From Crambe crambe (taxonomy: Eukaryota; Porifera; Demospongiae; Poecilosclerida; Crambeidae), in contig OZ004581.1 of the NCBI GenBank assembly GCA_963924555.1, positions 2,170,001-2,234,000 on the forward strand: a stretch of 64,000 nucleotides of DNA, given 5' to 3'. Below are positions 1 through 12,969 of this stretch, piece after piece. Position 1 is the first letter of the stretch; the number at the start of each line of letters is the position of its first letter. Under the pieces are notes generated by a model. The model searched no databases, was not told where the DNA came from, and saw only the letters and a list, made by a program, of their open reading frames with translations. The position numbers and the translations under genes are program-made.

Positions 1-2127
1 AGATTATAACATAGGTGTTGTGTTAAACATTCAATTCCAAGGGGCAGAGAATACTCTTGCCGATGGCTCCTGCTGTGATTCCAGTTGTCTTTCTGATCAG
101 TCATGTTGTGCCTCCACCAACACCACTTGCTCACCAACCCTCCGTCTCTGTTTTCGTGAGTCCCAGCACCCCAGAGAGGACACAGAGTCATGTCCTCTTA
201 TGGAAATCCAACGCAATTCAGCTAATGATGCTTTGATTCTATTCGGCACTGATTCAACACCTATCTCAACAGTTTACGCAGTAAGTTGACATTAACATAA
301 TTATAGCCGAGTTATTATTGATTGTATAAAATATCCAGGGTGGATTTCAGGTGTACATCAGAATATCTAATCAGATGGGAGAAAATCCTGACTTTACACC
401 TCCTTTCACTGATCCGCTAATAGACGAGGTATTCTTGGAGTTCACTCTACCAGCTGTACTTTTTGATGATCGTCTCGATACAATTACTCAAACATTGAAC
501 AGTACTGGTCGCTTTGGTAGGGCAGCGGGAACAATGGTGGCAAATGTTCACTGTGCTGAAGGCTGGAATGGTATAGCTTGTGAGATATTCTGTAATACCA
601 CATGTGATCCACCCATGACTGCCAGACCCACTACAGTGACACCTCCCAGACCCACTACAGTGACACCTCCCACTATGAGAAGCACTGCACGAACAATTCC
701 TACCAATCATTCCAATGTCATTGGCTTGGCAGTGGGTGTGTCACTGGGTGGAGTGGTACTGATTGTAGTGGTCCTCCTCCTCCTCATCATTATCATAATC
801 ATCCTGTGCAAGAGTTGGCACAATGCTAAACTACCTGGTACATACATATATCATATGTATATAGCTAGCTACATAGGATCCCATGTAGGGACCGGGACCA
901 GCCTATTTATTCTGCCAGTATAATTTAGTGGCAGTGCAGCCCCTCCCCCCACTTAATATTTTGTGGCCAAAAAATAGTGAATATTTTAATGATAGCATGG
1001 ATAGCAAAACATGGAACATATATGTCATCAGCTTCCCACCCCCCACTTTTAGTGTAATTTCAGGCTAGCATAATATTATGAATTTTACTAATAGGCGGCC
1101 TAATTATAGGGAAGGAAGATTTATATGATCATAATCTTTAGCATGCAATGCATCATAATATGAGGTGCATGTATAGTTAGCTGCAACATGGTTAACAATC
1201 TTCAGGGGCTGATCCAGGTAGGGGCCTAAGGGACCCGGGCCCCCCCTTTTTCATTATAAAGATATAAATATTTGCTGACAAACACCCCAGACGTATGATC
1301 CTTATAGATTAATCACCAGATATTTTTAAAATTCAATCATAATTTTAATAATTAAAATGGGTATGTTTTGGTCAGTGGCCAGCCAAATATTTTTCTGTGC
1401 GCAAGCGCGTGCCCCTCTTTCATAAAACTCTACATCAGCCCCTGATCTTTAGGCTGAGTAAAAGTGAGTGTGAAGCAGAAAAATTTGATTTTTTAGTAAG
1501 ATCTGAAGAGGATAATGGGTAATCATAATAATAGGTATAACTCTTGGGGGTTGAAAGCATGATACATAAATACAGCTGCATGCCTAATCCATATATGTCA
1601 CAAATGGCACAAAGAGTCCACAATCGCTAATTCTGACAAGGTCCAGAGTGATAAGAGGTCTATTACAGTGTATAGCTAGTACGGCCCAGTGCCTCCAACC
1701 TGTGAACTTTGATCTCAGTAAAATGCACATATAAAATATGTACAGTGAGTTTGCCTTAAATTTCAGTATTTTGGAAAAATTTGGTCAAATTAATTCAGTG
1801 ATGAATCTATGTCTGAGCGCCAACTTCACAAAATTGAACTAGCTACATAGCTATAGCTATGTACAAGACTTATAGCTAGTAATCATACTTCAGCAGATTA
1901 AGAAAAAAAAAATCAGCCAGCAGTTAGCTAGCTAGCTAGCTACATAGCTACCCCCCATAATTTTTGTTATGACTATCTTACAACACTCAGCTGCAACAGA
2001 CAACATTGAAATGTCAAGTAATCCAGTGTATGGAGTAACAACTAACATTGAAATTGAAATGTCAAGTAATCCAGTGTATGGAGTGACAAATCACATCTCC
2101 TTTGCTACTGAAGATTATGAAAAATGA
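1..2127 (+). CDS. Delta-like MNNL/half-DSL membrane protein, copy A (5' end outside window)
   Basis: Three exons are visible: 1-280 (partial), 339-837 and 1991-2127; the signal-peptide exon lies before the window. Exon joins keep phase (0, then 1). The product has a Cys-rich domain with CCDSSC and LRLCF, like the MNNL domain of Notch ligands. It then has a segment VHCAEGWNGIACEIFC that matches only the first half of a DSL domain (C-x-E-x-W-x-G-x3-C-x2-FC), a Thr/Pro stalk, a hydrophobic helix rich in V/L/I, and a cytoplasmic tail with two NPVYG motifs (NPxY type, expected to bind PTB domains). No EGF repeats follow, unlike true Delta or Jagged. The stalk has an extra RPTTVTPP unit compared with copy C. 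Whether it touches Notch is unknown; it could be a decoy or an unrelated sponge receptor. Gene model confidence is good, the family link moderate. Confidence 0.8.
1203..1444. mobile_element. MITE in intron 3 of copy A
   Basis: Terminal inverted repeats CAGGGGCTGAT / ATCAGCCCCTG are flanked by the 5-bp duplication ATCTT at 1198-1202 and 1445-1449. Copy B has an empty site at the matching place near 6445. No ORF; non-autonomous DNA transposon. Confidence 0.8.
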
Positions 2128-3133
2128 TTGTGCGTAGCTACTACGATAAATTTCTGTAAAATATTCCATAGCTAGCTATGTGCTATTCATATGCACTTGT
2201 ATGTACACACCAATCTATACATGAATTTCTTAGTATATAATATATCGGTGACGATTAAGACGTAGCTTATTGATACACTTAATTATGTCTTGTACAATCA
2301 TGTAGTTACAATTGAGCTCTGTATAATTTTAGCTTCATTACGTAGCTTGACTGTTAGCTAATTAAATATTGTGTTTACTCACTCACTGTCACTGATAGGC
2401 TGCCATACGTAAAATGTCATGAATACCTGTGAACTTAGCTATATCAAGAGTTAAAGGCTGAAAAAAATTTAACCACCAGTACGTAAGAAGGCCCTGACTA
2501 ATGTATCATTCATAATGTATGTATTAGCTAGAATAATCCTGCATCTCTCAGCTGATTCCTCTAAGGTAGCTAGTTGTAGTCAGTTCCCAGCCTCAGTATC
2601 GTGTCTTTGTGGATCTACCTGTATCAGTGGACAGGCTGATGTAAATTACACCAGGGAAGCTGACGTCATGCCTCCAACAATTCGTACTGCCTCTTTGGGC
2701 TTATTGTGTCAATGGTACAAATGACCTCAAACACTAGATCTAGGACCTAGCTAGAGGTAGCTAACTCTCCGCTTCCTCCAGAATTTCAATTCTGGCAACT
2801 GTTGAAACATGTTGCAATGGGATTCCAATGGATCCTTTACTTTTCCGCTCTTTTACAGATCTCCATGAGTGGAATTAGCCACTGGATTTCTTTATGTGAA
2901 TTAGTGTATTACCTGATTTGCTTTCCTGAGCTTACTAGCTGCCAATAGCTGCAACTGAACCAGGAATTTCAACAACAGTGCATCAAGAAAATTCAACCAC
3001 ATCAGAAGACATTCCAACAATAAATTATCAAAAGAAATTCCAAACAAGCTATATGTAAGAAACCTGGCCAGATTTGTGTGATGATGTCACCATCAATTTG
3101 ATATAGCTACATGTAGCTATAGCTATGCAACAG

Positions 3134-3219
3134 ACAAGATTGAAATGTCAAGCAATCCAGTTTATGGAGTAACAGCTCATGTTTCCTCTGCTACTGAAGA
3201 TTATGAAATGACTCAGTAA
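3134..3219 (+). other. candidate alternative terminal exon of copy A, one NPVYG
   Basis: After the acceptor AG at 3132-3133 the frame needed by the phase-1 donor at 837 is open. It encodes DKIEMSSNPVYGVTAHVSS, then ATEDYEMTQ and a TAA stop. It repeats the tail encoded by 1991-2127 but with a single NPVYG motif. It would be used only if the nearer tail exon is skipped. Confidence 0.55.
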
Positions 3220-3406
3220 TAATAGTGTGACTGAAGTTCAACTTCACTTGTAGCTAGCTACCCGCTAGCTACTTAAGATAGCTAGCTACCGCGAAAAAAG
3301 CGGGCCTGGGTAAGAGGCTACTACCGGACTAGATTTGCACCATCAATTGCCAACTAAATAAATGATTATTTTTGTTACAACTACAATATAGCTATGCAAC
3401 ATTCAG

Positions 3407-3504
3407 CTGCAACAGACAAGATTGAAATGTCGAACAATCCAGTTTATGGAGTAACAACTCATGTCTCCTCCACTACTGAAGACTATGAAATTGTACTACA
3501 TTGA
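3407..3504 (+). other. second candidate alternative terminal exon of copy A
   Basis: Acceptor ATTCAG at 3401-3406 opens a phase-matched frame: AATDKIEMSNNPVYG, then VTTHVSSTTEDYEIVLH and TGA. The same exon lies downstream of copy B at 8026-8123. The acceptor context and the reading frame are both intact, which is unexpected for debris. Confidence 0.55.
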
Positions 3505-5014
3505 CTTTCTGTAGCTAATAACATAATTATAGCTACTTAGCTAGCTAGCTAATAGCTAGTATGAATTATAGTGTGACTGAAGTTCAACTTCACTTGAGCT
3601 AGTAGCCACCCATTTCATTTTTTCTAATACCCCACATGCATAGATATATAGCTTATACATAGCTAGCTACGTAGTCTTGAAATTAATTGTGACTGCAGCT
3701 ATACACACACAAGATTGAAACATCAAGTAGCTATTATAATAATTATCATAGCTAGTCCAGTTTCATAGAGTAACAACTCATGTCTCATCTCTGAGCTAAT
3801 TCTTTCATTAAAGGTAGCTATATAGTTGTGGTCAGTCAGTAACTAGCTATCTTTGTATTACGATCAAAGAATTAAATGCCTGTATCGAAGCTCCATGGTG
3901 TCATGCAGTGCCTCTAATAATTTATACTGCTCTTTGGTTTATCCTATCAATGGTATGAATGAACCATTTTAGATAGTCCTCTCTTCTTCGTATAATGTCT
4001 TGGAACTATCACAATGGGATTCTATACTTTTCCTTTCTTGATTGTGTGGTGGGCCGATTTACTGGTATAAAATGGAGTGTATAGCTATTGCCTTCTGGTA
4101 CCAACTGCTTGACACCAGTCACATTTGCCATGACTGTAAACCAGGAATCACAACTAGGCAAACTAAGTAGCTACGATGTATCATGAAATTTCAGTCCAAC
4201 CTTGTGTATTCAATCAGAAGAACATGATCACACCTGAGGAGTTGTATACCAAGCTATACAAGCTATGTATGATGCAACTCCATGGATTTTTTAAACAACC
4301 ATGCAAAGTGCTGCTGGGGTGGGTACCTGGCATGCAGGCCACCACTATATGTACTGTAGTGTGGGGCATCCTTCCTCATATGAAGTAGCTGTACATGTAC
4401 GTATCAGTACTTCCTGTACAATGTTGGCCAGCATTCACTGAGGGGGAGGGTGGGGGCTAAGCCCTTCTAGTTTTTCAATTGGGGGCCCTATGCCACTGAT
4501 TTATACATAAGTTCCTTGACTACAGTTGGCTAGCCTCGTACCCAGGCTCTAAAATTATGAGCCTGGGGACGAGGCTATACAGTTAGCTAGTTATATCTAT
4601 TCAGAACATGGACAGATGGAATACTTAACAGTAGCTACTTGTAGCTATAGCTAGCCTAATATAGATGATCAATTTTTAGTGGATATTACCTAGTTAATAA
4701 TTATTAGTTTATAGCTAGTTACCACATGCAGGAGAATTTTGGAAGCCAAACTAGGAAAATACATAATACTCTTCGCAAATGAAGCACTAGCAGTTCCAGC
4801 CATTCCAAATTTGTGTCCACAAGCACTGGCTGGTACGTGTTATACGTAAATATGTAAAAGAATGTGTTGTTGCAGCTATGACCATGTTGAGATACAGAGT
4901 ACATATAAAAGAATGTGTTGTTGCTACAACTGCACTAAAGCAGCATTGTAGGTATAGCTAGTTAGCTATACGTGCAAATGTTAGACTAGTTCTCAGATGC
5001 TCTATCTGCAGGTC
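3505..5014. other. intergenic DNA with decayed tail-exon copies
   Basis: At about 3700-3790 an old, interrupted copy of the NPVYG tail exon can be recognised. The DNA after it (about 3810-4030) resembles the DNA after the other tail exons (about 2560-2800). No intact gene is seen. Signal-peptide exon 1 of copy B begins at 5015. Confidence 0.6.
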
Positions 5015-7100
5015 ATGATTTCCCATCATTTGAAAGTGCTACTTCTTGTTGCTTCTGTGGTATATAAGTACCAGTAGATCTAAGCTAAATTTTGATAAAG
5101 CCACTATTGAACACAACATAATCATTATTGATTTTGCAGGTGGGTCTTGCTTTTGCAGATTATAACATAGGTTTTGTGTTAAATATTCAATTCCAAGGGG
5201 CAGAGAATACTCTTGCCGATGGCTCCTGCTGTGATTCCAGTTGTCTTTCTGATCAGTCATGTTGTGCCTCCACCAGCACCACTTGCTCACCAACCCTCCG
5301 TCTCTGTTTTCGTGAGTCCCAGCACCCCAGAGAGGACACAGAGTCTTCATGTCCTTTGATGGAAATCCAACGCAATTCAGCTAATGGTGCTTTGCTTGTA
5401 GCCGGTACTGATTCACAACCTATCTCAACAGTTTATGCAGTAAGGTGACATTAACATTTTTATAGCCAAGTTATTATGGTATGAAAATATCCAGGGTGGA
5501 TTTCAGGTGTACATCAGAATATCTAATCAGATGGGAGCAAATCCTGACTTTACACCTCCTTTCACTGATCCGCTAATAGACGAGGTATTCTTGGAGTCCA
5601 CTCTACCAGCTGTACTTTTTGATGATCGTCTTGATACAATTACTCAAACATTGAACATTACTGGTTGCTTTGGTAGGGCAGTGGGAACAATGGTGGCAAA
5701 TGTTCACTGTGCTGAAGGCTGGAATGGTACAGCTTGTGAGATATTCTGTAATACCACCACAGCCAAATGTAATCCACCCATAACTGCCAGACCCACTACT
5801 ACAGTGACACCACCCACAAACAGACCCACTACAGTGACACCTCTCACAATGAGAACCACTGCACAAACAATTCCTACCAATGTCATTGGCTTAGCAGTGG
5901 GTGTGTCACTGGGTGGAGTGGTACTGATTGTAGTGGTCCTCCTCCTCCTCATCATAATCCTGTGCAAGAGTTGGCACAATGCTAAACTACCTGAAAAAGA
6001 AGGTAATCATGTAGCTAGCTAGCTATGACTGTGAAGCCTATACTATTATAATGTACTACGTATGTATATAGCCATAGGATCCCATGTAGGGACCAGCCTA
6101 TTTATTATTATGCCAGTATAATTTAGTGGCAGAGATACTGCCCCTTTCCCCACTCCTTATTTTGTGGCCAAAACAGTGAATATTCTAATGTTAGCAAAAC
6201 ATGGAACATATGCTATCAGCTTCCCCTCCCCCCACTTTTAGCATGATGTTTATGTCTCTGTAATTTCAGGCATAATACACTAGGTACTCCCAAGCATCAG
6301 GCATAATCCTATATCTAGCTAGCATATAGTTACAAATTTACTAATAGGCCTAAATATTATTATAGGGAAGGGAGATTTATATGAACATAATCTTTAGCAT
6401 GCATGCATCATAAATGATATAGCTAGCTGCAACATGGCTAACAATCTTAGGCTGAGTGTGAAACAGAAAATTTGCTTTTTCAGTAAGATTTGAAGAGGAT
6501 AATTATAGCTAGCTAGTGTGGCCCAGTGTCTCCAACCTGTGAACTTTGATTTCAGTAAAATGCACCCAATTTTCAGTATTTTTATCACAAATTTCAGTAG
6601 CTATTGTCAGCCATTTATAAGCAATGGTAATATAAAATGTGTACAGCAAGTTTGCCTTAAATTTCAGTATTTTGGAAAATTTGGTCAAAATTAATTGAGT
6701 AAAAATACTGATGAATCCATGGTTGGAGGCTCTGAGCACCAGCTTCACAGAACTGAACTACATAGCTATGTACAAGACTTATAGGTAGTAAACATACTTC
6801 AGCAGATTAAGCAAAAAAATCAGCCAGCATGCAGTTAGTTAGCTAGCTAACTAGTTAACTAGCTACATACATTATTTTAAAATTTTTGTTATGACTATCT
6901 TACAACGCTCAGCTGCAACAGACAACATTGAAATGTCAAGTAATCCAGTGTATGGAGTAACGACTCGCATTGAAAAAATTGAAATGTCAAGTAATCCAGT
7001 GTATGGAATAACGACTCACACTGAAATTGAAATGTCAAGTAATCCAGTGTATGGAGTAACAAATCACATCTCCTTTGCTACTGAAGATTATGAAAAATGA
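5015..7100 (+). CDS. Delta-like MNNL/half-DSL membrane protein, copy B
   Basis: Exons 5015-5059, 5140-5439, 5495-6002 and 6913-7100 join in phases 0, 0 and 1, giving 346 residues. The first exon encodes MISHHLKVLLLVASV; the signal peptide continues into exon 2 and probably ends at LAFA. Next come the Cys-rich MNNL-like domain, the half-DSL motif VHCAEGWNGTACEIFC, a Thr/Pro stalk with two TVTPP-type units, a membrane helix near the end of exon 3, and a tail with three NPVYG motifs, each in the repeat IEMSSNPVYG, ending TEDYEK. Copies A and C have two motifs in this exon. NPxY motifs typically bind PTB adaptors when exposed in the cytoplasm. Function is inferred only from architecture. Confidence 0.85.
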
Positions 7101-8025
7101 TTGTACGTAGCTACTACGATAAATATTCCATTAGCTATTTTTGTGTTAGCTGTTCGTATGCACTTATACGTACGTACCTATTTATGCATGAATTTCTTAG
7201 TAGCTATGACAAAAGGCTATAAGGTGCGCAGTAGCTAGCCACACAAGATATAGCTATACAAGCTACGTATGATGCGACTCCATGGATTTTTTTTTAACAA
7301 CCATGGCATGCAAAGTGCTGCTGGGGGGAGGGGGGGGGGGGGGTAGGTATTGATGGTGGGTGGCATGCAGGCCACTATATGTACTGTAGTGTGGAGCATC
7401 CTTCCTCATATGAAGTAGCTATCACTGTATCAGTACTTCCTGTACAATGTTGGCCGGCATTCACTGAGGTGGAGGGTGGGGAGCTAAGCCCTTCTGGTTT
7501 TTCAATTGGGGGCCCTACGCCACTGATTTATACATACATAAGTTCCTTGACTACAGTTATGTAGCTAGTTATATCAATTTGAAAAAGCAGAGCAGGAACA
7601 GATGGAATACTTAACAGTAGCTAGTTAGCCTAATAATAGATGACCATGCAATTTTCAGTGGATATTAGTTTATTACCACATGCAGGAGAATTTTGGAAGC
7701 CGAACCTAATAGCTAGCTAACTGGGAAATTAAATCATAGGAAAATAACATACTTCATATAATTTATTAATATAAATGAAGCACTAGCAGTTCCAGCCATT
7801 CCAAATCTGTGTTCACAAGCACTGGCTGGTACGTACATGTTAAATACACAGTTTGTTGCAGCTATGACTGTGTTGAGATACAGAGTACACATAAAAGAAT
7901 GTGTTGTTGCTACGACTGCAGTAAACTATACAACCATGTTAGCTACCTGACTAGATTTGTGTGATGATGTCACCATCTAATTATTTTTGTTATAACTACG
8001 TACAATATAGCTATGCAACATTCAG

Positions 8026-8123
8026 CTGCAACAGACAAGATTGAAATGTCAAACAATCCAGTTTATGGAGTAACAACTCGTGTCTCCTCCACTACTGAAG
8101 ACTATGAAATTGTACTACATTGA
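8026..8123 (+). other. candidate alternative terminal exon of copy B
   Basis: Acceptor TTCAG ends at 8025. The phase-1 frame is open through one NPVYG motif and TTEDYEIVLH to TGA at 8121-8123. It is nearly identical to 3407-3504. Confidence 0.55.
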
Positions 8124-9506
8124 CTTTCTGTAGCTAATAACATACTTAGCTAGCTAATATAATAATAGTGTGACTGAAGTTCAACTTCACTTGTAGCTAG
8201 TAGCCACCCATTGATTTCATTTTTTCTAATACCCCACATGCATAGATAGCTATACATAGCTAGCTACGTAGTCTTGAAATTTGTGACTATATAGCTATAC
8301 ACTCACAAGATTGAAACATCAAGTAGCTATAATTATCATAGTTAATCCAGTTTCATAGAGTAACAACCCATTTCTCGTCTTGAGCTAATTCTTTCATTAA
8401 AGGTATATAGCTAGTTGTGGTCAATCAGTAACTAGCTATCTTTGTATTACGATCAAAGAATTAAATGCCTCTATCTATTTCAGGGAAGCTCCATGGTGTC
8501 ATGCAGTGCCTCTAATAATTCATATTGCTCTTTGGTTTATCCTATCAATCATGGTATGAATGAACCACCTTAATTAGATAGTCCTCTCTTCTATAATGTC
8601 TTGGAACTATCACAATGGGATTTTACTTTTCCTTTCTTGATTGTGTGGTGGGCCAATTCACTGGTATAAATGGAGTGTATTGCCTTCTGGTACCAACTGC
8701 TTGACACCAGTCACATTTGCCATGACTAACAACTAAGTAGCAAGCTACAATGTATCATGAAATTTCCAACCTCGTGTATTCCATCAGAAGGACACGATCA
8801 CACCTGAAGAGTTGTAACCACATAATATATAGCTATACAAGCTACGTATGATGGATTTTTTTTAACAACCATGCAAAGTGCTGCTGGGGGAGGGGGGGCT
8901 TGAATCTAGTAGGTATTGATGGTGGGTACGTGGCATGCAGGCCACCACTAGTGTGGGGCATCCTTCCTTATATGAAGTAGCTATCACTATTATCAGTACT
9001 TTCTAGTTTTTCAATTGGGGGCTGATTTATACTTGACTCTACAGTTAGCTAGTTAGCTATATCAATTTGACAAAGCAGAGCTTACTGTGCACATGCATGC
9101 ACAGACAGAATACTTAACAGTAGCTACTTGTAGCTAGCTAGCCTAATATAGTATAGATGATCAGTGAATATTATTATTTGTAGCTAGCTACCACATGCAG
9201 GAGAATTTTGGAAGCCAAACCTAGCTAGCTAGCTAGCTAACCAGGAAATTAAATCATAGGAAAATACATACTTCATATCTTCATGAATGAAGCACTAGCA
9301 GTTCCAGCCATTCCAAATCTGTGTCCACAAGCACTGACTGGTACGCATTAAATACACAGTACATGTAAAAGAATGCATGGTTGCAATGTTGAGATACAGA
9401 GTACATATAAAAGAATGTGTTGTTGCTACGACTGCACTAAAGCAGCACTGTTAGGTAGTTATACATGCAAATGTTAGACTACTCTCAGATGCTCTATCTG
9501 CAGGTC
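8124..9506. other. intergenic DNA between copies B and C
   Basis: A degenerate tail-exon copy sits near 8300-8380, followed by the same downstream segment seen at 3810-4030. The rest is the upstream sequence shared by copies B and C (compare 4700-5014 with 9180-9506). No other gene is seen. Confidence 0.6.
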
Positions 9507-11781
9507 ATGATTTCCCATCGGTTGAAAGTGTTACTTCTTGCTGCTTCTGTGGTATATACGTACCAGTAGATCTAAGCTATTTCTATTGAACACAGCATAA
9601 TCATTATTGATTTTGCAGGTGGGTCTTGCTTTTGCAGATTATAACATAGGTGTTGTGTTAAACATTCAATTCCAAGGGGCAGAGAATACTCTTGCCGATG
9701 GTTCCTGCTGTGATTCCAGTTGTCTTTCTGATCAGTCATGTTGTGCCTCCACCAACACCACTTGCTCACCAACCCTCCGTCTCTGTTTCCGTGAGTCCCA
9801 GCACCCCAGAGAGGACACAGAGTCATGTCCTCTTATGGAAATCCAACGCTATTCAGCTAATGGTGCTTTGTTTCTATTCGGCACTGATTCAGCACCTATC
9901 TCAACAGTTTATGCAGTAAGTTGACATTAACATTTCTATAGCCAAGTTATTATGGTATGAAAATATCCAGGGAGGATTTCAGGTGTACATCAGAATATCT
10001 AATCAGATGGGAGAAAATCCTGACTTTACACCTCCTTTCACTGATCCGCTAATAGACGAGGTATTCTTGGAGTTCACTCTACCAGCTGTACTTTTTGATG
10101 ATCGTCTTGATACAATTACTCAAAGATTGAACATTACTGGTCGCTTTGGTAGGGCAGCGGGAACAATGGTGGCAAATGTTCACTGTGCTGAAGGCTGGAA
10201 TGGTATAGCTTGTGAGATATTCTGTAATACCACATGTGATCCACCCATGACTGCCAGACCCACTACAGTGACACCTCCCACTATGAGAAGCACTGCACGA
10301 ACAATTCCTACCAATCATTCCAATGTCATTGGCTTGGCAGTGGGTGTGTCACTGGGTGGAGTGGTACTGATTGTAGTGGTCCTCCTCCTCCTCATCATTA
10401 TCATAATAATCCTGTGCAAGAGTTGGCACAATGCTAAACTACCTGAAGGTACGTACGTATATCATATGTATATAGCTACATAGGATCTCATGTAGGGACT
10501 GGGACCAGCCTATTTATTCTGCCAGTATAATTTAGTGGCAGAGATACTGGGTGCAGCCCCTCCCCCCACTTAATATTTTGTAGCCAAAAAATAGCGAATA
10601 TTTTAATGATAGCATGGATAGCAAAACATGGAACATATATGCCATCAGCTTCCCCCCCCCCCCCCCCACTTTTAGTGTAATTTCAGGCATAATAGCTAGG
10701 TACTCCCAACCATTAGGCATAATGCTATATAGCTAGCATGATATTATGAATTTTACTAACTAATTATAGGGAAGGAAGATTTATATGATCATAATCTTTA
10801 GCATGCAATGCATCATAATATGAGGTGCATATATAGCTAGCTGCAACATGGCCGATCCAGGTAGGGGCCTAAGGGACCCGGGTCCCCCCTTTTTCATTAT
10901 AAAGATATAAATATTTGCTGACAAACACCCCAGACGTATGATCCTTATAGATTAATCACCAGATATTTTTAAAATTCAATCATAATTTTAATAATTAAAA
11001 TGGGTATGTTTTGGTCAGTGGCCAGCCAAATATTTTTCTGCGCGCAAGCGCGTGCCCCTCTTTCATAAAACTCTACATCAGCCCCTGATCTTTAGGCTGA
11101 ATAAAAGTGAGTGTGAAGCAGAAAAATTTGATTTTTTAGTACGATCTGAAGAGGATAATGGTATAGCTAATCATAATAATAGGTATAACTCTTGGGGGGA
11201 TTTCTTGAAAGCATGATACATAAATACAGCTGCATGCCTAATCCATATATGTCACAAATGGCACAAAGAGTCCACAATCGCTAATTCTGACAAGGTCCAG
11301 AGTGATAAGAGGCCTATTACAGTGTATAGCTAGTACGGCCCAGTGCCTCCAACCTGTGAACTTTGATCTCAGTAAAATGCACATATAAAATATGTACAGT
11401 GAGTTTGCCTTAAATTTCAGTATTTTGGAAAAATTTGGTCAAATTAATTCAGTGATGAATATATGTCTGAGCGCCAGCTTCACAAAATTGAACTAGCTAC
11501 ATAGCTATAGCTATGTACAAGACTTATAGCTAGTAATCATACTTCAGCAGATTAAAAAAAAAAAAATCAGCCAGCAGTTAGCTAGCTAGCTAGCTACATA
11601 GCTACCCCCCATAATTTTTGTTATGACTATCTTACAACACTCAGCTGCAACAGACAACATTGAAATGTCAAGTAATCCAGTGTATGGAGTAACAACTAAC
11701 ATTGAAATTGAAATGTCAAGTAATCCAGTGTATGGAGTGACAAATCACATCTCCTTTGCTACTGAAGATTATGAAAAATGA
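9507..11781 (+). CDS. Delta-like MNNL/half-DSL membrane protein, copy C
   Basis: Exons 9507-9551, 9619-9915, 9971-10448 and 11645-11781 join in phases 0, 0 and 1, giving 318 residues. Exon 1 encodes MISHRLKVLLLAASV and the signal peptide is completed by VGLAFA in exon 2. Domain order is the same as in copies A and B; the stalk is the shortest of the three, and the tail has two NPVYG motifs. Coding and intron DNA are close to identical to copy A, including a shared MITE, so A and C are the youngest pair. Possible glycosylation sites (NIT, NTT) support an extracellular N-terminus. Confidence 0.85.
10853..11087. mobile_element. MITE in intron 3 of copy C, left end lost
   Basis: Same element as 1203-1444. 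The right terminal repeat CAGCCCCTG is kept, but the first bases and the left target duplication are gone. It was inherited by segmental duplication rather than inserted afresh. Confidence 0.75.
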
Positions 11782-12491
11782 TTGTGCGTAGCTACTACGA
11801 TAAATTTCTGTAAAATATTCCATAGCTATGTGCTATTCATATGCACTTGTATGTACACACCAATCTATACGTGAATTTCTTAGTATATAATATATTGGTG
11901 ACAATTAAGACGTAGCTTATTGATACACTTAATTATGTCTTGTACAATCATGTAGTTACAATTGAGCTCTGTATAATTTTAGCTTCATTACGTAGCTTGA
12001 CTGTTAGCTAATTAAATATTGTGTTTACTCACTCACTGTCACTGATAGGCTGCCATACGTAAAATGTCATGAATACCTGTGAACTTAGTTAGCTATATCA
12101 AGAGTTAAAGGCTGAAAAAAATTTAACCACCAGTACGTAAGAAGGCCCTGACTAATGTATCATTCATAATGTATGTATTAGCTAGAATAATCCTGCATCT
12201 CTCAGCTGATTCCTCTAAGGTAGCTAGTTGTAGTCAGTTCCCAGCCTCAGTATCGTGTCTTTGTGGATCTACCTGTATTAGTGGACAGGCTGATGTAAAT
12301 TACACCAGGGAAGCTGACATCATGCCTCCAACAATTCATACTGCTCTTTGGGCTTATTGTGTTAATGGTACGAATGACCTCAAACACTAGATCTAGGACC
12401 TAGCTGGAGGTAGCTAACTCTCCACTTCCTCCAGAATTTCAATTCTGGCAACTGTTGAAACATGTTGCAATGGGATTCCAATGGATCCTTT

Positions 12492-12724
12492 ACTTTTCCG
12501 CTCTTTTACAGATCTCCATGAGTGGAATTAGCCACTGGATTTCTTTATGTGAATTAGTGTATTACCTGATTTGCTTTCCTGAGCTTACTAGCTGCCAATA
12601 GCTGCAACTTTTCCGTTCTTTTACAGATCTCCATGGGTGGAATTAGCCGCCGGATTTCTTTATGTGAATTACAGAGTGTATTGCCTGATTTGCTTTCTAG
12701 CTAGCCTACTGCCAATAGCTGCAA
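12492..12724. repeat. local tandem duplication of about 115 bp downstream of copy C
   Basis: The stretch from ACTTTTCCG to CCAATAGCTGCAA occurs twice in a row here but once at the matching place in copy A (about 2840-2955). Confidence 0.7.
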
Positions 12725-12876
12725 TTGAACCAGGAATTTCAACAACAGTGCATCAGAAGACATTCCAACAATAAATTATCAAAAGAAATTCCAAACAAGC
12801 TATATGTAAGAAACCTGGCCAGATTTGTGTGATGATGTCACCATCAATTTGATATAGCTAGCTATGCAACATTCAG

Positions 12877-12969
12877 CTGCGATAAGATTGAAACGTCAAG
12901 CAATCCAGTTTATGGAGTAACAGCTCATGTTTCCTCTGCTACTGAAGACTATGAAATTGTACTACAATG
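12877..12969 (+). pseudogene. broken copy of the alternative tail exon (copy C)
   Basis: The acceptor ATTCAG is kept, but a 4-base loss near the start shifts the frame. The motif is still readable as SSNPVYG in the old frame, with ATG changed to ACG upstream of it. Confidence 0.65.

Noticed and set aside
447-710. Antisense frames opposite the membrane exon (also 5603-5979 and 10079-10318)
   Set aside because: Shadows of the real exon; low-complexity Ser/Cys-rich translation.
2515-2724. Open frame conserved between copies A and C (again at 12169-12390)
   Set aside because: Conservation follows from the recent segment duplication; the frame ends differ between copies and no start, signal or splice support is seen.
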